Of a stretch of DNA of 64,000 nt, positions 9,550 through 21,494 are shown piece by piece. Numbering within the stretch: position 1 is the first letter of the stretch; every line of letters begins with the position of its first letter. Below the pieces are notes generated by a model. That model was not told the origin of the DNA and made no database searches. It saw only the letters and a list, made by a program, of their open reading frames with translations. The position numbers and the translations under genes are program-made. The stretch is taken from contig JASDDO010000006.1 in assembly GCA_030015575.1 (NCBI GenBank), positions 208,263,632 to 208,327,631 on the forward strand, in the 5' to 3' direction. This DNA is from Agapanthus africanus (lineage: Eukaryota; Streptophyta; Magnoliopsida; Asparagales; Amaryllidaceae).

Positions 9550-11442
9550 TGTTAGTGTATATGCCCTAGGGGCCATTATTGTATCAACTAGTTTGTATAT
9601 TACTTAATGGAAGCTTGGGATGTTCACATGTATATAACAGTCTTGCTAAACATGGTAGTATGCTACTTGGTTTTTCTATCTTAATATGTGAGTATACGTA
9701 TTGATAGAGCTCTTAGGATCTTGCTTGACTACCAGCGTTGTGATGGCAGTCACACTAGTGGGGGCTGGGTAGTCTACAAGCACATCCTTATTCAGGTCCC
9801 TAGTCGTTGGATTATCGAGTCAGGGCATCGATAATCCGGTGTAGACTAGTGTGTACACTTCTCATCCCAGTTGGGGAGATAGTCTGTCCCACAGCCGTCA
9901 GTACGTCGTACTGGAGATAGTATGCAGGTGCTCGTTAGGTTACGGGTATACCGGACAGGACTCACAGGGAACTGTTGGTTGGATTTATACCAGTCGTCAG
10001 TGAACAGTTCCCAGGTGACATGAGTACAGCATAGTCCGCAGACTTGACACTGCTACTTCGCCTCGAGTGTGTCCCACTGTTCTTAGACTGCTACCCTACC
10101 ACGGCTCAAAGGAGTTGTGCAAACAGGTAGCAGTTGGGTGCAGTCCCAAGCACTTGGAGGCAGTGGCGGTTAGACAGGATTCGTCTCTCCCGGTATTGGG
10201 GGTTGATATCGGGCTGTGTCAGAGAGCCATTACGCAAAGTCCCTGGCCAGGGCAAGCGAGATTTGCTGGTAGGTTCCAGTAGTTTCTCAGGGTGTAATGG
10301 GCTTCCCTCCGACACGACTTATACCGCTATTAGGGGACTGACGCTTGCCGCCCCCCTAGGCCCGATATGCGATAGTCTTAGACGAACGGACCGGACTGTA
10401 TGTAGATTGTCACATCAGACTCAGTAGGAGTTCGGATGGGTTCCCTCATCGGCCTTCTTATCGACATCTACCTGGGGACCGTTACGTACAGCTAGTGCCG
10501 CTTGCGGTCTGTGGTTAAACCCACTGCCAGCGTAGTAGTCGAGTCTCTAGAGTCCCACACATAGAGTTTCCCTACTCCAGGCGAAACGATATAGAGGTCG
10601 TATGGTTTTACGACAAGGGTTCGGACGCATACGTGTGTTTACGCACGTACGACTTTCGGACAGTTTTTACCAGTCGGCTTTGGTTTAAGCCAGTTACTGG
10701 TATCCGGTTATTGGATTTATACAGTCTAAAGTTTTTCTGTATTTTTGCGGAAAGGAGGGGCGTTCTCGTAATTGCGCGAGAAGCTTCTAGAAGGTGGTGA
10801 ATAAGGAGGTTTAGGTGGCAAATACAATGAATGTGATTAGTGAGTCATATGGATGATTCATCCATGTCATTAAAGCATCATAAATGCTTAATGACTCATG
10901 GAGTTGAATCATCACTAGATATTATCAAGCATGGTTGTTAAATTGATTTATATTCTTTTCTTGATAAAAAGAAATGCTTGATATATATTATCATAACTCA
11001 TTATTCTCACTTCATTATTATGTTCATCTTCTCTCTCCTCAAGCTCTCCCTCTTCAAACCCTAATCCTCCCCTCTCATGTGTTGAGTACAAGGATTAGTT
11101 AGACTAACTAAACCATAACCCTCACTCTATATCACCTAGCTTCTTTGATTAGCACTTAAAGAAGGTTAGTTGCCTCAAGTTTAGAGGCTAAGCTTGGAGT
11201 AAAGCTCTCGGGTGGATCGTCTACTACTTCGAGAAGGCCGAGGAGGAGGTGGAGTTCGCAAAGACGAAGGACACGATTCGTTAGGTATAATCCCTAAACA
11301 TAGTAGTATAGAACTTCTATGTTTCATGTTAGTTATCGTTTAGCTTCGATTCATGCTGTTATCGATGTTTAAGCAAAGAACAAGATCGTTTTTCAAATTT
11401 CCGCCTCCCCGCAAGTCGTGGGGTGTTGTACATCGACTTACA
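9550..11442 (+). repeat. 3' LTR of element A
   Basis: 1893 bp, the direct copy of 1598-3489, ending CTTACA and followed by the target duplication CATGT at 11443-11447. Confidence 0.95.
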
Positions 11443-11447
11443 CATGT

Positions 11448-12486
11448 CACCAAGTAGCCGGCCACCTACCCCCAAAATCCGGCCACCTTGGCCCCCCAGG
11501 CTCCTATGGGCTTCGTCTTCGTAGAGTGGAAAAAATCCCCTGGGTTGCTCCAGATTTCCCTGCACACCCTTTATTCCCACAAACCGACATGAACTCAAAT
11601 CCCAAATCCGTATTTTGGTTTCCCATACTCATTCGCAGGTCTTAAATAGCCACTCAAACATCACCAATCCACAACTTTACTCAAACCCTTACTAGGATTT
11701 TCCAATTTCCATAAATCACCACCCAACCATCTCTAAACTAAACTAGAATAGAAAGAAGCTTAAAACTAGCTAAATGGGAGAAGCTATACTTCATTCAAGC
11801 CACTCTAGAAAGCCCTAGCTCCCCAATGCCGTCAAAATTCCACTTTGCTTGGTTCAATGTGTAGAGGAAGAGATGGGGATTAATTTTTGTGAAGGGAGTA
11901 TAAGGTTTTGGGGATTATTTGGAGATGGATATAGGGTTTGAAGTGGAGGGAAGTGGGGTTGGAGGAAGATGAAGAAGGAGGAGGAAAATGATGGGGGGAT
12001 AGATTAGGCAGCTGCCCCCCCCCCCACTCATTTATTCACACACTCTCTCTCTCTCTCCAATCATACCCTTTTTCACTAAATTACCCTTTTGCTATTTCTT
12101 TTTCTTTTCTCTTTTAAATTTCATAACCAAATCACATAATACCCATAAAACAACACAAATGCAACAATATGTAACCAAATGTAACATGACATGGTGCACT
12201 AGCCATGAAAACTGTAGAAATAAGGATTTGGCCTAATCGCGATTAGCAGTGCACTAATCGGGTTTTTATCGAAACTGCATATAGTAAATTTTAAAAATGC
12301 CAAATCCTTTAAATTTATTATTAAATGAATAAATCATTTTAATTTCCATTTATTTCACAATTATCGGTATATATTTATACCCTTTTTTCGAAAACCCTAA
12401 TTTCGCAAATCGGGCAGTTTTTGGGAAATATATTATTTTAATATTAAATTCCAAAAATAATATTTTATATTTTATGAAATGTTACA
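11448..12486 (-). mobile_element. G0: gypsy-type LTR, right part
   Basis: Continues the LTR split by element A. Blocks such as ACCCTTACTAGG match G's LTR near 39130, and it ends GAAATGTTACA at 12486 like G's LTR at 39906. CTATTTAAG (minus strand, about 11643-11651) is a possible TATA box in the same place as TTTATTTAAAC in G. A run of about 13 C lies near 12014-12026. No gene is seen. Confidence 0.75.
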
Positions 12487-13239
12487 AAAAGCCTAAAAAC
12501 ACCCTATTTAAAATCATTTGATTCTACAACGATATCAAGTTCATTACGCAAAAGGTATTCTTAAAAACCTGTCGTAGCCCTCCGTCATTTCTGATAAGTA
12601 CTTCATAGTATTCATGCTACGTTTGTTGGCTTTCGTCAAGGCGTAGTGTGCGGTAGCTATTTATGCTTATCTGCATAAGCATATGATACGATTGAGTTAG
12701 GGTAGTCGTGCGACTTTGTTGGCTTTCGTCAAGGGTCGTGCGTGTGGGTTTAATTCAATCAAGAAATGTACGGGTTGAACTTGACTAGCAGCCTATGGTT
12801 TGCTGGCTTTCCTCAAGGTCATAGGATGCTAGGGGCAAAATTATCAGGAATTACAAGTGTTGAAATTTGCAATGAGATTGCATACCTTCTATGAGATAGT
12901 TGGATCCCGATACCCACTGCGAGTAAGAGTTACTCCTAGTAGAGTTTTACACATTACAATTAGCCGATCAAGTAGGTATCTAGAAGGATGTCAACGGGGT
13001 TACGCCCCTGGGAAAACGAGGTTTATTTTAATTAGGTCCGTGCGAAAGCACGGGGAACCTCCCTCAAAGTATCGGCACTGGCCTGGATGAAAGATTGGCG
13101 AACTTGTAGGGTGTAATTAATCCCGGCTAGTCTTTCCTTTTAGGGTTTGAAAGAAGATTTGATAAAAACATTGGGAGACATCCTTATTAGATAAAATAAT
13201 AACCAATCTGATCTTGCAAGAGTATATGCTGAGTGTTTT
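12487..13239 (+). mobile_element. Element C: leader part (host of the nest)
   Basis: From AAAAGCCTAAAAACACC onward the sequence matches the leaders of B1 (from about 17424) and B3 (from about 54331), including ATATCAAGTTCATTACG, the triple stem-loops and GGGGTTACGCC. It runs to GTGTTTTC, where B1 is inserted just upstream of C's start codon. C's 5' LTR and primer site would lie left of the window, beyond G0. Confidence 0.82.
12617..12825 (+). other. Triple stem-loop array in leader C
   Basis: Stems CTACG/CGTAG (12617-12646), GTGCGAC/GTCGTGC with wobble pairs (12708-12741) and CCTATG/CATAGG (12792-12825). The loop TTGGCTTTCGTCAAGG occurs in copies 1 and 2, and in copy 3 with one change. Confidence 0.75.
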
Positions 13240-15433
13240 CTGTTAGTTATGTATATGCCCTAGAGGCCATTGTTGTACATATGATGTATATTATGATGGA
13301 TGCTTGGATATATACAGAGAGGACTTTCTTGCTCGTCATGATAGTATGCTATTTGGTTTCACTTTATCTTAACATGTTGACTTGTATTGGTTTACTGTCT
13401 TACTCTCACATGTTGATAAAGCCCTTAGGATCTGTACTCGACTACTGGGACTATGATGAGATCATACTAGTGGGGCCATACAAGTCGATGAGTACATCCT
13501 ATAACTGTTCCTAGTCGAGGGTATATCGAGACAGGGCATCGATACACCAGAGTAGACTAGCGTATACGCATCTTGACCCATATGATGGGCGATGGATGAT
13601 CCTATATCCATCGGTGTTTGACATCAGAGATGGTGTACGGGTGCTCAGTGGAGACTGGGTACACTGGACGGACTCGCCGAGAACTCCCAGATGGTGATAT
13701 ACCACACGTCAGATGGCAGTTCTCTGGTGATACTGGTACAGGGTAGTCTGTAGACCCGAGATCGTCATAGAGTCTTGTGTGATTCCCACTTTGCTTTGAT
13801 TTCCACCTTACCACGTTCAGGAGGGCATGCAAAACGGTGGCTTTTGGGTACAGTCCCGAATCACATGGAGGCAATGAGCGATAGGAGGGGATTTGTCTCT
13901 CCCGGTATAGGGAGTTGATGTTGTGCTGTGTTCGATTGGCTATAACTGGAAGTCCCTGGCCAGGGCTGATATAGAGATATACTGGTAAGTGTTACTAGTA
14001 GTTTCTCGACCTGTTATGAGCATCACATCGACACGACTTATCGGTTACTGGGGTCTGACGTATACCACCCCTAGACTTGATATGCGACATATAAGATGAA
14101 CAGACCGGACTGTACGGGAGTGTTACTGATTGGATTCACAGGAGAACGGACATGCTAGCTTGTTGATCTTCTGATCGCTCAATACCTGGGTGGCTGTTAC
14201 GTTTAGCTGACCGCTTGCATCTTGTGGGTGTTTGATATGATCATCACCTGCTACCGGCGTATTGACGATTCTTTAGAGTCCTACACAGAGGTTTCTTGGC
14301 TCAGGCAAAACGGAGTAGAGGCATATATGTGATATGTGCAGGACCGAGGATAATGCGATATGAGATACCGTATTATATTCTCGCGATATTTAGATATGAA
14401 CCGGGACATCAAATCAAGTGTTGATTCGATGAATCGGTACATGATATATTAGTCGGTTATATTCGATATAGCCTGATCGTTGGATCAAGTGTTGATTCGA
14501 TGATTTAATGTATAATGATATATATGATATATTGTATTACATTATCTAATATTGGCTCGCTTTATAATTTCATTTTCTCACCGGATTAATACATTGATAT
14601 ATATGCGATATATGTTAATTGTATTATTTTCTTTTGTTGCAAATATATAATATATATGTGATATATATTATTGTGACATGTAATGATTTATTATTAAACT
14701 TGTTTAAGGATGATAAAAAGGGATTAGGGTTTGATTAGGGTTAGCTCATTCTTGTTCATTGTAGAAGGATTCTATTTTGTTTTAGTTAAGATATTATGGT
14801 TGATACTTATCCTTAACCTAACCAAACGCTAACTCTTGTTTATTCTCTACAAACTTTTATCCTCTCATCCTTGACCATGGTTCCATAATCAATCATATAC
14901 ATTTATCTACTATTCATCACAAAAGGATCATTCTCTTCATTCTTGATCTTCTTCTCTCTTTAGTTTTTGAGAGAGAGCTCACTAGAAATTCCTTTTGTGA
15001 TGATTTCTTATGAGAAAGTGAATTAAAAAGATAGCATAAATACTACTCCATCATCCTCATCTAATCTAGCCCATTAGATTAGGGTGTTCATCTCTTTAGA
15101 GTGAGAAAGCTTGGGTTATAGCAACTTCGACGTAGATCATCGGAGAATCGGAACACTTCAAGCTAGCATGGATCGTTCGAGTAGTGGAGCCTCTCTTGAG
15201 TCCGGGAGATCGTGGATCTCGGCGAAGGGACTTCTACTCGGAGCTTGTGAAGCGAAGGAGCGGACTACAAAGGTTGTAATCCCTCACACTTAGCTTTAAA
15301 GATGTTATCTTGCATGCTAAACCCTAATAATCTAGCAAAGATCCCGTCTTTGGGTTGTTCGGCACATGTAAAATTTTATTCGGGCTTGTTTGATGCTTTA
15401 TGAACCTTCACAAGTGTGCCTAGGAACCCTACA
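13240..15433 (+). repeat. 5' LTR of element B1
   Basis: 2194 bp, TGTTAGTTATG...CCTACA, a direct copy of 21495-23687. The palindromic motif ATCAAGTGTTGAT occurs twice (14413-14425 and 14484-14496), each followed by CGATGA. Runs of ATATAT lie between 14510 and 14670. Short open frames such as 13233-13514 and 15111-15293 recur in all B LTRs and are not genes. Confidence 0.95.
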
Positions 15434-15434
15434 G

Positions 15435-15447
15435 TGGTATCAGAGCC
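15435..15447 (+). other. Primer binding site of B1
   Basis: TGGTATCAGAGCC, a perfect tRNA-iMet-type primer site, one base after the 5' LTR. Confidence 0.95.
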
Positions 15448-15605
15448 TAGCTAGAGCATTAGGCGACGTGTTTACGAAGTTAAAACTCCGATCGAATCCA
15501 AACCGACGAAAATGAACCCCTCTCTGGATATTTTTGAAAAATGTGATTTTTCTGAATTAAAAATACCTAAAAAATTCAGCAGGGAAATATAAGAATTTTG
15601 GTGAA

Positions 15606-15713
15606 AAACGAGCACTCAATGCTTCCAAACCGCCGCGGAACCGCGACCGTACCATGCTTAGGCCGCGGATCCGCGGCCGTACAGGGGAGATTGGTACTTG
15701 TTTTTACACAGTA
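15606..15713 (+). other. Decayed PBS-proximal hairpin in leader B1
   Basis: Arms around 15606-15626 and 15694-15713 pair at roughly 14 of 20 positions, flanking CCGCGGAACCGCG and CCGCGGATCCGCGG repeats. It has the same position as the better hairpins of A, B3 and E. Confidence 0.45.
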
Positions 15714-17172
15714 ATTCATATTTCTGTGATTTATATTTTATGGGTATTTTTATTCTGACTCAAGTGTTGAGTTTTCTGGGGTTTATTTTGTAATCGTATA
15801 TTCGATCGGAATATTTAAATTCGTTATTTTTCCGGATATTTAGAAGCTGTTAAAATGTTCGAACGGATATCATTAACTCAATTTTTCCCGACACGAAAAT
15901 TTTTCAAGTGTTGAATCATTTTCTCGAGTTTAAATCTTTCGCAAATGCGTGCAAGTTTTGTGGTGGACCCTCTAGAAGACAACAAACCTTAACTCGATTA
16001 TGTGACCGTCTTGAACTGCCTTTTGAACCTTCGGGTTTGGGGCAGTACGGCGTGCCACATGTGAGGCGTTGGCTTGACCCTTCTACGGCTGGACCGCTAC
16101 TACCGTGACACATTCCAGATTATTTGAACTCAGCTCAAGTGTTGAGCAATTTGGGAAATTTTGGATATTGGATTATCTGTTCGAAAAGTTTAATACTGTC
16201 TATTTATCTGGAATGTGATACAATATGTGGAATTCATAGAGTTAGGCATGAAATGCGAAGTATGTGATATTTCGGATTTACGATGTCTAAAGTGATTGTG
16301 GATTCCAAATATTGTAGTTTTACACTTTCTTTTCTGTGACCGTAAGTGTAGTATGTAGTTGTATTGCCGATTGACGTTGCTATACATCGACGACGATCGG
16401 TGTATGCATACTTACTTATGTTGATGATATGAGATATTATGTGTTGCTGAGATATGATATGCAGGATTGTCGCGATTGAATAGCCGGGGGTTTTATGTGA
16501 GATGAGAGTTTTATATTTTCATTCATGTAAATTCAAAAGTAATGTAATAATCTTTATTTGGGGCATTTCCCGGTTGAGGTTGATGCCACCAGTGTTGTAT
16601 ATTATTTACTTTTCCGCATTAGGATGGACCCAAGGAGGGGAGCACAGGTGATCGGGTTCTGGGGTTCAGTGGGAGGCCATCTCGAGGAGTCGAGACCGGG
16701 TCTCCTAAACTCCAGAATTGGTAGGGTCGCTTGCCGCTCTCGTAGGGGTCCAGGGTGTGGGCTTGGCTATTCATCGCGACAGTGGAATCCGTATTTTCTA
16801 TTGTTGGCTAAATACTAAATACGGACGTCCTAGTATATCCCACATTATATCTATGTTTCTGCTGCGATATCTGTGATGTGATCATTTGATATGTTGTGAT
16901 GGATACAGTATATAGTATATATGATATATTATATAGGCGTTACTTATGTTTTACACCCGCGCTAGCCCTGCCCTATCTCTGCCGTTAGTTACCTAACTTA
17001 ACGGTGCACGAGGGGACATCGAGGTGAATGCGGATGGCATAAGTGTACGTCGTATTTATCTGTGATGCTTAGGAAGCATAAGCTGATGGGATTTTTTATT
17101 AATGAGATTAATAAAAAGTAAAGAAACCTAAAAGCTGTTGTAGAATCAAAACTTTATAAAAGGGGTAGCTAC

Positions 17173-17417
17173 AGTTTTGCTATGCATAGCGGTATATATG
17201 ATATACCCTGCACCTTATTCGATGAGGAAAGAGCCGAGATCCCTTCACCGGGAGTGACCTCTTTAGTGAAACTGGCAGATGCTACAAAACTCGATTTGTC
17301 TTTTGATTGCTTTTAGAGTTTTGCTTTGCATAGCGATATATATGATATGTCATGCACCTTATTCGATGAGGAAAGAGCCGAGATCCCTTCACCGGGAGTG
17401 ACCTCTTTAGTAAAACT
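17173..17417 (+). repeat. Duplicated ~101-nt leader unit in B1
   Basis: Units at 17173-17273 and 17317-17417 each run from AGTTTTGCT to AGT(G/A)AAACT, which are near-complementary ends. Each contains CACCTTATTCGATGAGG and TCACCGGGAGTGA, itself a small hairpin. The same pair occurs in B3 and, more diverged, in E. Confidence 0.85.
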
Positions 17418-17553
17418 AATGAAAGCCTAAAAAACACTCCATTTCAGAATTTCACATGATTCTACGACGATATCAAGTTCATTACGCTCATGGTTTTCTG
17501 AAAAACCTGCGTAGCCCTCCGTCATTTCAGATAAGTACTACTTAGTATTCGTG

Positions 17554-17766
17554 CTACGGTAGTTTGGCATTCGTCAAGGCGTAGTGTATGGTAGCTAACT
17601 AGTATTTATTTGCTTATGCATATGATGCAGATTGGATTAGGTTATTCGTACAGCGTTGTTTGGCATTCGTCAAGGGTCGTGCGGATGGGTTTAATTCAAT
17701 CAAGAAATGTACGGGTTGAACTTGACTAGTGGACTATGGGTTGTTTGGCATTCGTCAAGGTCATAG
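17554..17766 (+). other. Triple stem-loop array in leader B1
   Basis: Stems CTACG/CGTAG (17554-17584), CGTAC/GTGCG with one wobble pair (17647-17683) and CTATG/CATAG (17734-17766). All three carry the identical loop TTTGGCATTCGTCAAGG. Confidence 0.78.
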
Positions 17767-18210
17767 AACACTAGGGGTAAAATATTATTGGGAATTTCAA
17801 GTGTTGAAATTTGCAATGAGATTGCATACCTTCTATGAGATAGTTGGATCCCGATACCCGCTGCGAGTAAGAGTTACTCCTGGGAGAATTTTACACAGGA
17901 CAATTAGTCGATCAAGTAGGTGTCTAGAAAAGTGTTAACGGGGTTACGCCTCTGAGAAAACGAGGTTTACTTTAATTAGGTACGTGCGAAACCACGGGGA
18001 ACCTCCCTCAAAGTACCGACACTGATCTGGCTGAAAGATTGACGAAATTGTAGGGTGTAATTAATCCGGGCTAATCTTACCTTTTAGGGTTTGAAGGTAG
18101 ATTTGATAAAAACAGTGGGAGACATCCTGATTAGATAAGATAATAACCAATCTAATCTTGCAAGAGCATACGCTAAAGTGTTTTCTTCTCTCTCTCTCCA
18201 GGTAGCGACC

Positions 18211-20049
18211 ATGTCAGGCCATAATCAAGATAATAATATGGATGTATTGACTGAACCCGCTTATTATACTGAGCAGGGGAACGTTGGACCCGTTCTTTCT
18301 TATAAGAGTTATAAGACTGAACAGGAAATAGGAGAATATCTGGATTCTCAAGCCGCCCAAAAGAACATACATGCTGATGCATCTTCTTCAGGTGTGTTAG
18401 TTATTGAAAACTGTTTCTCAGTTCACCCTACGTCCTGGGTATTAGATACCGGATCAGGATCCTACATATGTAAATTGTTACATGGGCTACGAAAAGGTAG
18501 AGAACTGGGAAAAGGTGATCATTCCGTTCAAGTAGGAAACGGTGCAAATGTTGCAGCCAAAGCAGTTTGCGAATATCACCTAGTATTACCAAGTGGTGAT
18601 ACACTGATTCTGAATGAGTGCTATTATATACCGAACATGATGTGCAACATTATATCAGTTTCTTTATTGAGTAAAGAAGGATATAATTTTGTAGTACAGG
18701 ATAATGTTATGAACATATTCCTAGATCAAAAGTTGATTGCATCAGGCTCGTTACATAATGGCATATTCATTCTAAATCAAAATACAGTCCTCAATATACA
18801 AAACACGCACAAGAGGAAGAGTTCAGAAATGAACGAATCCTTCTTGTGGCATTGTAGACTTGGTCATATCAATACGACACGACTGGCTAAGTTACATAAG
18901 GATGGTTATTTGAATCCGTTCGAATTATCATCTTATGATACTTGCCATTCATGTCTCAAAGGAAAAATGACCAAAGCTTCGTTTAGTGGACACGGAGAAA
19001 GAGTTACGCAACTCTTAGGACTGGTATATAGTGATGTATGCGGTCCCATGTCTACGCATTCCAGGAACGGTTCTTCCTACTTCATTACATTCACTGACGA
19101 TCTCTCTAGATACGGGCATGTGTTCCTGTTGAAACACAAGTCTGAAGCTTCTGAGAAATTCAGAGAATATAAGCACGAAGTAGAGAACCAAACGGGCAAA
19201 AGTATTAAGATCCTTCGATCTGATCGAGGAGGAGAATACTTAAGCAATGAGTTCCAAGACTATCTAAAAGAGAATGGGATTCTCTCTCAGCTTACTCCAC
19301 CTTATACACCACAGCACAACGGTGTATCGGAACGAAGGAATCGCACCCTATTAGATTTGGTGCGTTCAATGATGAGTACAGCTGAGTTACCTATTTCCTT
19401 CTTGGGGTATGCGCTTGAGACAGTCATACACCTATTGAATATGGTTCCTACCAAATCAGTACCTACCACTCCATATGAGATATGGAAAGGGAAGATACCA
19501 TCTCTTAAGTATGTTAAGATATGGGGTTGTCCAGCCTATGTCAAAAGACAAAATCCGGACAAACTCGAGGAAAGATCTGTCTTATGTAAGTTTGTAGGAG
19601 ATCCCAAAAATTCACAAGGGTATATCTTCTACCACCCCGAGGAACAAAAGGTGTTTGTTTCTCGACATGCCACTTTCTTAGAAAATGGTTTTCTTATGAA
19701 ACAGATTAGTGGCATTGAGGTAGAACTGGAAGAGGTTCCAACGACACAAACTATAACAGAAGACTTGGTAGAACCAGAGGATTCAGTAGTACCCGACGAG
19801 CCCCAGCCTCTCTGCCGATCTAGCAGGGTTTCTCATCCTCCTGAGAGATACTACGGTTTTCTCATTGATGGTGGAAGCGAGGATTGCATCATGGAAGATG
19901 ATGACCCAACTAGTTTCGAGCAGGCCATCACGAGTGGTGACTCTGTGAAATGGCTGGATGCAATGCGATCTGAGATGGAATCCATGTACACCAATAATGT
20001 ATGGATTTTAGAAAATGCTCCTGAAGGGGTAAAACCCATTGGGAGCTAG
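18211..20049 (+). CDS. B1 polyprotein, 5' part: gag remnant, protease, integrase, start of RT
   Basis: The ATG at 18211 follows the pyrimidine tract and AG, at the place of A's gag start. The first ~27 residues (MSGHNQDNNMDVLTEPAYY) look like a worn copy of the gag start LTGPNY; after ~40 more residues comes ASSSGVLVIENCFS, which in A lies just after the zinc knuckle. The gag body and knuckle are absent. Protease has LDTGSGS (Asp at residue 79). Integrase has HCRLGHIN (His 214), CHSCLKGKM and the triad Asp 275, Asp 338, Glu 374. The frame reaches the early RT (WLDAMRSEMESMYTN) and stops at TAG 20047-20049, where B3 has AAG (Lys). Confidence 0.92.
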   Translation: MSGHNQDNNMDVLTEPAYYTEQGNVGPVLSYKSYKTEQEIGEYLDSQAAQKNIHADASSSGVLVIENCFSVHPTSWVLDTGSGSYICKLLHGLRKGRELGKGDHSVQVGNGANVAAKAVCEYHLVLPSGDTLILNECYYIPNMMCNIISVSLLSKEGYNFVVQDNVMNIFLDQKLIASGSLHNGIFILNQNTVLNIQNTHKRKSSEMNESFLWHCRLGHINTTRLAKLHKDGYLNPFELSSYDTCHSCLKGKMTKASFSGHGERVTQLLGLVYSDVCGPMSTHSRNGSSYFITFTDDLSRYGHVFLLKHKSEASEKFREYKHEVENQTGKSIKILRSDRGGEYLSNEFQDYLKENGILSQLTPPYTPQHNGVSERRNRTLLDLVRSMMSTAELPISFLGYALETVIHLLNMVPTKSVPTTPYEIWKGKIPSLKYVKIWGCPAYVKRQNPDKLEERSVLCKFVGDPKNSQGYIFYHPEEQKVFVSRHATFLENGFLMKQISGIEVELEEVPTTQTITEDLVEPEDSVVPDEPQPLCRSSRVSHPPERYYGFLIDGGSEDCIMEDDDPTSFEQAITSGDSVKWLDAMRSEMESMYTNNVWILENAPEGVKPIGS

Positions 20050-21480
20050 TGGATTTTTAAAAAGAAATTTGGTGTAGATGGAAAAGTTGAGACTTTCAAA
20101 GCTAGACTTGTAGAAAAGGGATTTCGTCAACGACCAGGTGTGCATTATGACGAAACCTTTTCTCCAGTGGCTATGCTTAAGTCCATCCGGATCTTGCTTG
20201 CCATTGCTGCATACCATGACTACGAAATCTAGCAAATGGATGTTAAGACCGCTTTTCTAAATGGTGATTTAGAAGAGTGTGTGTACATGACTCAGCCAGA
20301 GGGCATCGTAGATAGTGGGAGCAGCGGAAAGGTGTGCAAACTGCTTAAATCCATCTATGGGTTAAAGCAAGCATCGCGGAGTTGGAACATTTGTTTTGAT
20401 GTAGTAGTCAAAGAGTTTGACTTCATCAAAAACATAGATGAACCTTGTATCTATAAGAATGTAGCAGAGAGTAAGGTTGTCTTCCTCGTATTGTACGTGG
20501 ATGACATACTCTTGATAGGAAATGATATTCCTATGCTGCAATCAGTCAAGCTCTTCTTATCACAAAGATTCTCAATGAAAGATTTAGGTGATGCCTCCTG
20601 CATATTGGGGATTAGGATCTATAGAGATAGATCCAAAAGGAAACTGGGATTGTCCCAATCCAGGTACATTGACACTATACTAAAGAGGTTTAGTATGGAA
20701 GAATCCAAGCGTGGAAACCAACCCATGATTTCTGGACTCACTCTCTCCAAAGAGATGTCTCCCAAGACTGATTTGGAGAGAGCTCGCATGTAAGGGATAC
20801 CCTATGCTTCGGCAGTAGACTCTATCATGTATGCGATGCTATGTACCAGACCCGATGTAGCATACTCACTAAGTGTAGTGAGTCGGTATCAAGCAGATCC
20901 TGGAGAGAGTCACTGGACAGCTGTGAAGAACATTCTCAAGTACTTGCGAAGGACTAGAGACATGTTCTTGGTGTATGGTAACGGAGAACTCCGGGTGGAG
21001 TCCTTTACCGATTCCAGCTTCCAAAGTGATAAGGACGACTCTAATTCGCACTCGGGATTTGTCTTTACCCTCAATGGAGGGGCGGTATGTTGGAAGAGTT
21101 CGAAACAGGATACCGTTGCAGACTCGACGATGGAGGCTGAATACATCGCTGCCAACGATGCTGCCAAAGAGGCTGTCTAGATGAAGAAGTTCATTAGTGA
21201 ACTTTGTGTGGTTCCATCCATTGAACATCCAATACCTCTGTATTGCGATAATAATGGAGCTGTGGCTTTGGCCAAGGAACCCAGATCCCATCAGAAATCC
21301 AGACATATTCTGAGGCGGTATCACCTGATCAGGGAGATAGTTGATCGCCGGGAGATCGAGGTCAGGAGAGTAGATATGAAGGATAACACTGCGGATCCAC
21401 TCACGAAGGCCATTCCTCAGATACAGTTTGAGAAATTATTCGGGATGCTAGGTATGAGATACTACTGCAGCTGGCCTTAG
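20050..21480 (+). pseudogene. B1 polyprotein, 3' part: reverse transcriptase and RNase H with nonsense codons
   Basis: Stays in the same frame as 18211-20049 throughout. Further stops are TAG at 20230-20232 (Trp in B3), TAA at 20791-20793 (Gln in B3) and TAG at 21178-21180 (Trp in B3). Otherwise RT is complete, with DVKTAFLNGDLEECVYM, IYGLKQASRSWN and YVDD at 20494-20505. RNase H has TDSSFQSD, STMEAEYIAANDAAKEAV, YCDNNGAVALAKEP and RHILRRYHLIREI. It ends with TAG at 21478-21480, next to the polypurine tract. No frameshift is seen; the damage is point nonsense only, mostly of C-to-T or G-to-A type. Confidence 0.93.
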
Positions 21481-21483
21481 TGC

Positions 21484-21494
21484 AAGTGGGAGAT
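21484..21494 (+). other. Polypurine tract of B1
   Basis: AAGTGGGAGAT immediately before the 3' LTR. Confidence 0.88.

Larger units (their letters stand above)
1598..11442 (+). mobile_element. Element A: near-complete Ty1/copia retrotransposon (BARE-1/Angela-like)
   Basis: Two LTRs of about 1.89 kb bound an internal region with primer site, 2-kb leader, gag, protease, integrase, reverse transcriptase, RNase H and polypurine tract, in copia order. The ends are TGTTAG...TTACA. The 5-bp target duplication CATGT lies at 1593-1597 and 11443-11447, so both ends are original. The target was the G0 gypsy LTR. The LTR start TATATGCCCTAG and the long leader resemble BARE-1, Wis-2 and Angela. The two LTRs differ by only a few percent by eye (about a dozen differences in the first 500 bp), so the insertion is fairly young. 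It is the only element here with a full gag. Confidence 0.95.
15434..18210 (+). other. Long untranslated leader of B1
   Basis: About 2.8 kb without a credible gene. In order it holds the primer site, a decayed PBS-proximal hairpin, a conserved block near 15957-16100, a block with GGACCCAAGGAGGGG near 16624, CACCCGCGCTAGCCC near 16956, the duplicated ~101-nt unit, the triple stem-loops, GGGGTTACGCC near 17940 and a pre-gag stem-loop GATTAGAT/ATCTAATC (18129-18136 and 18150-18157). Confidence 0.85.
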
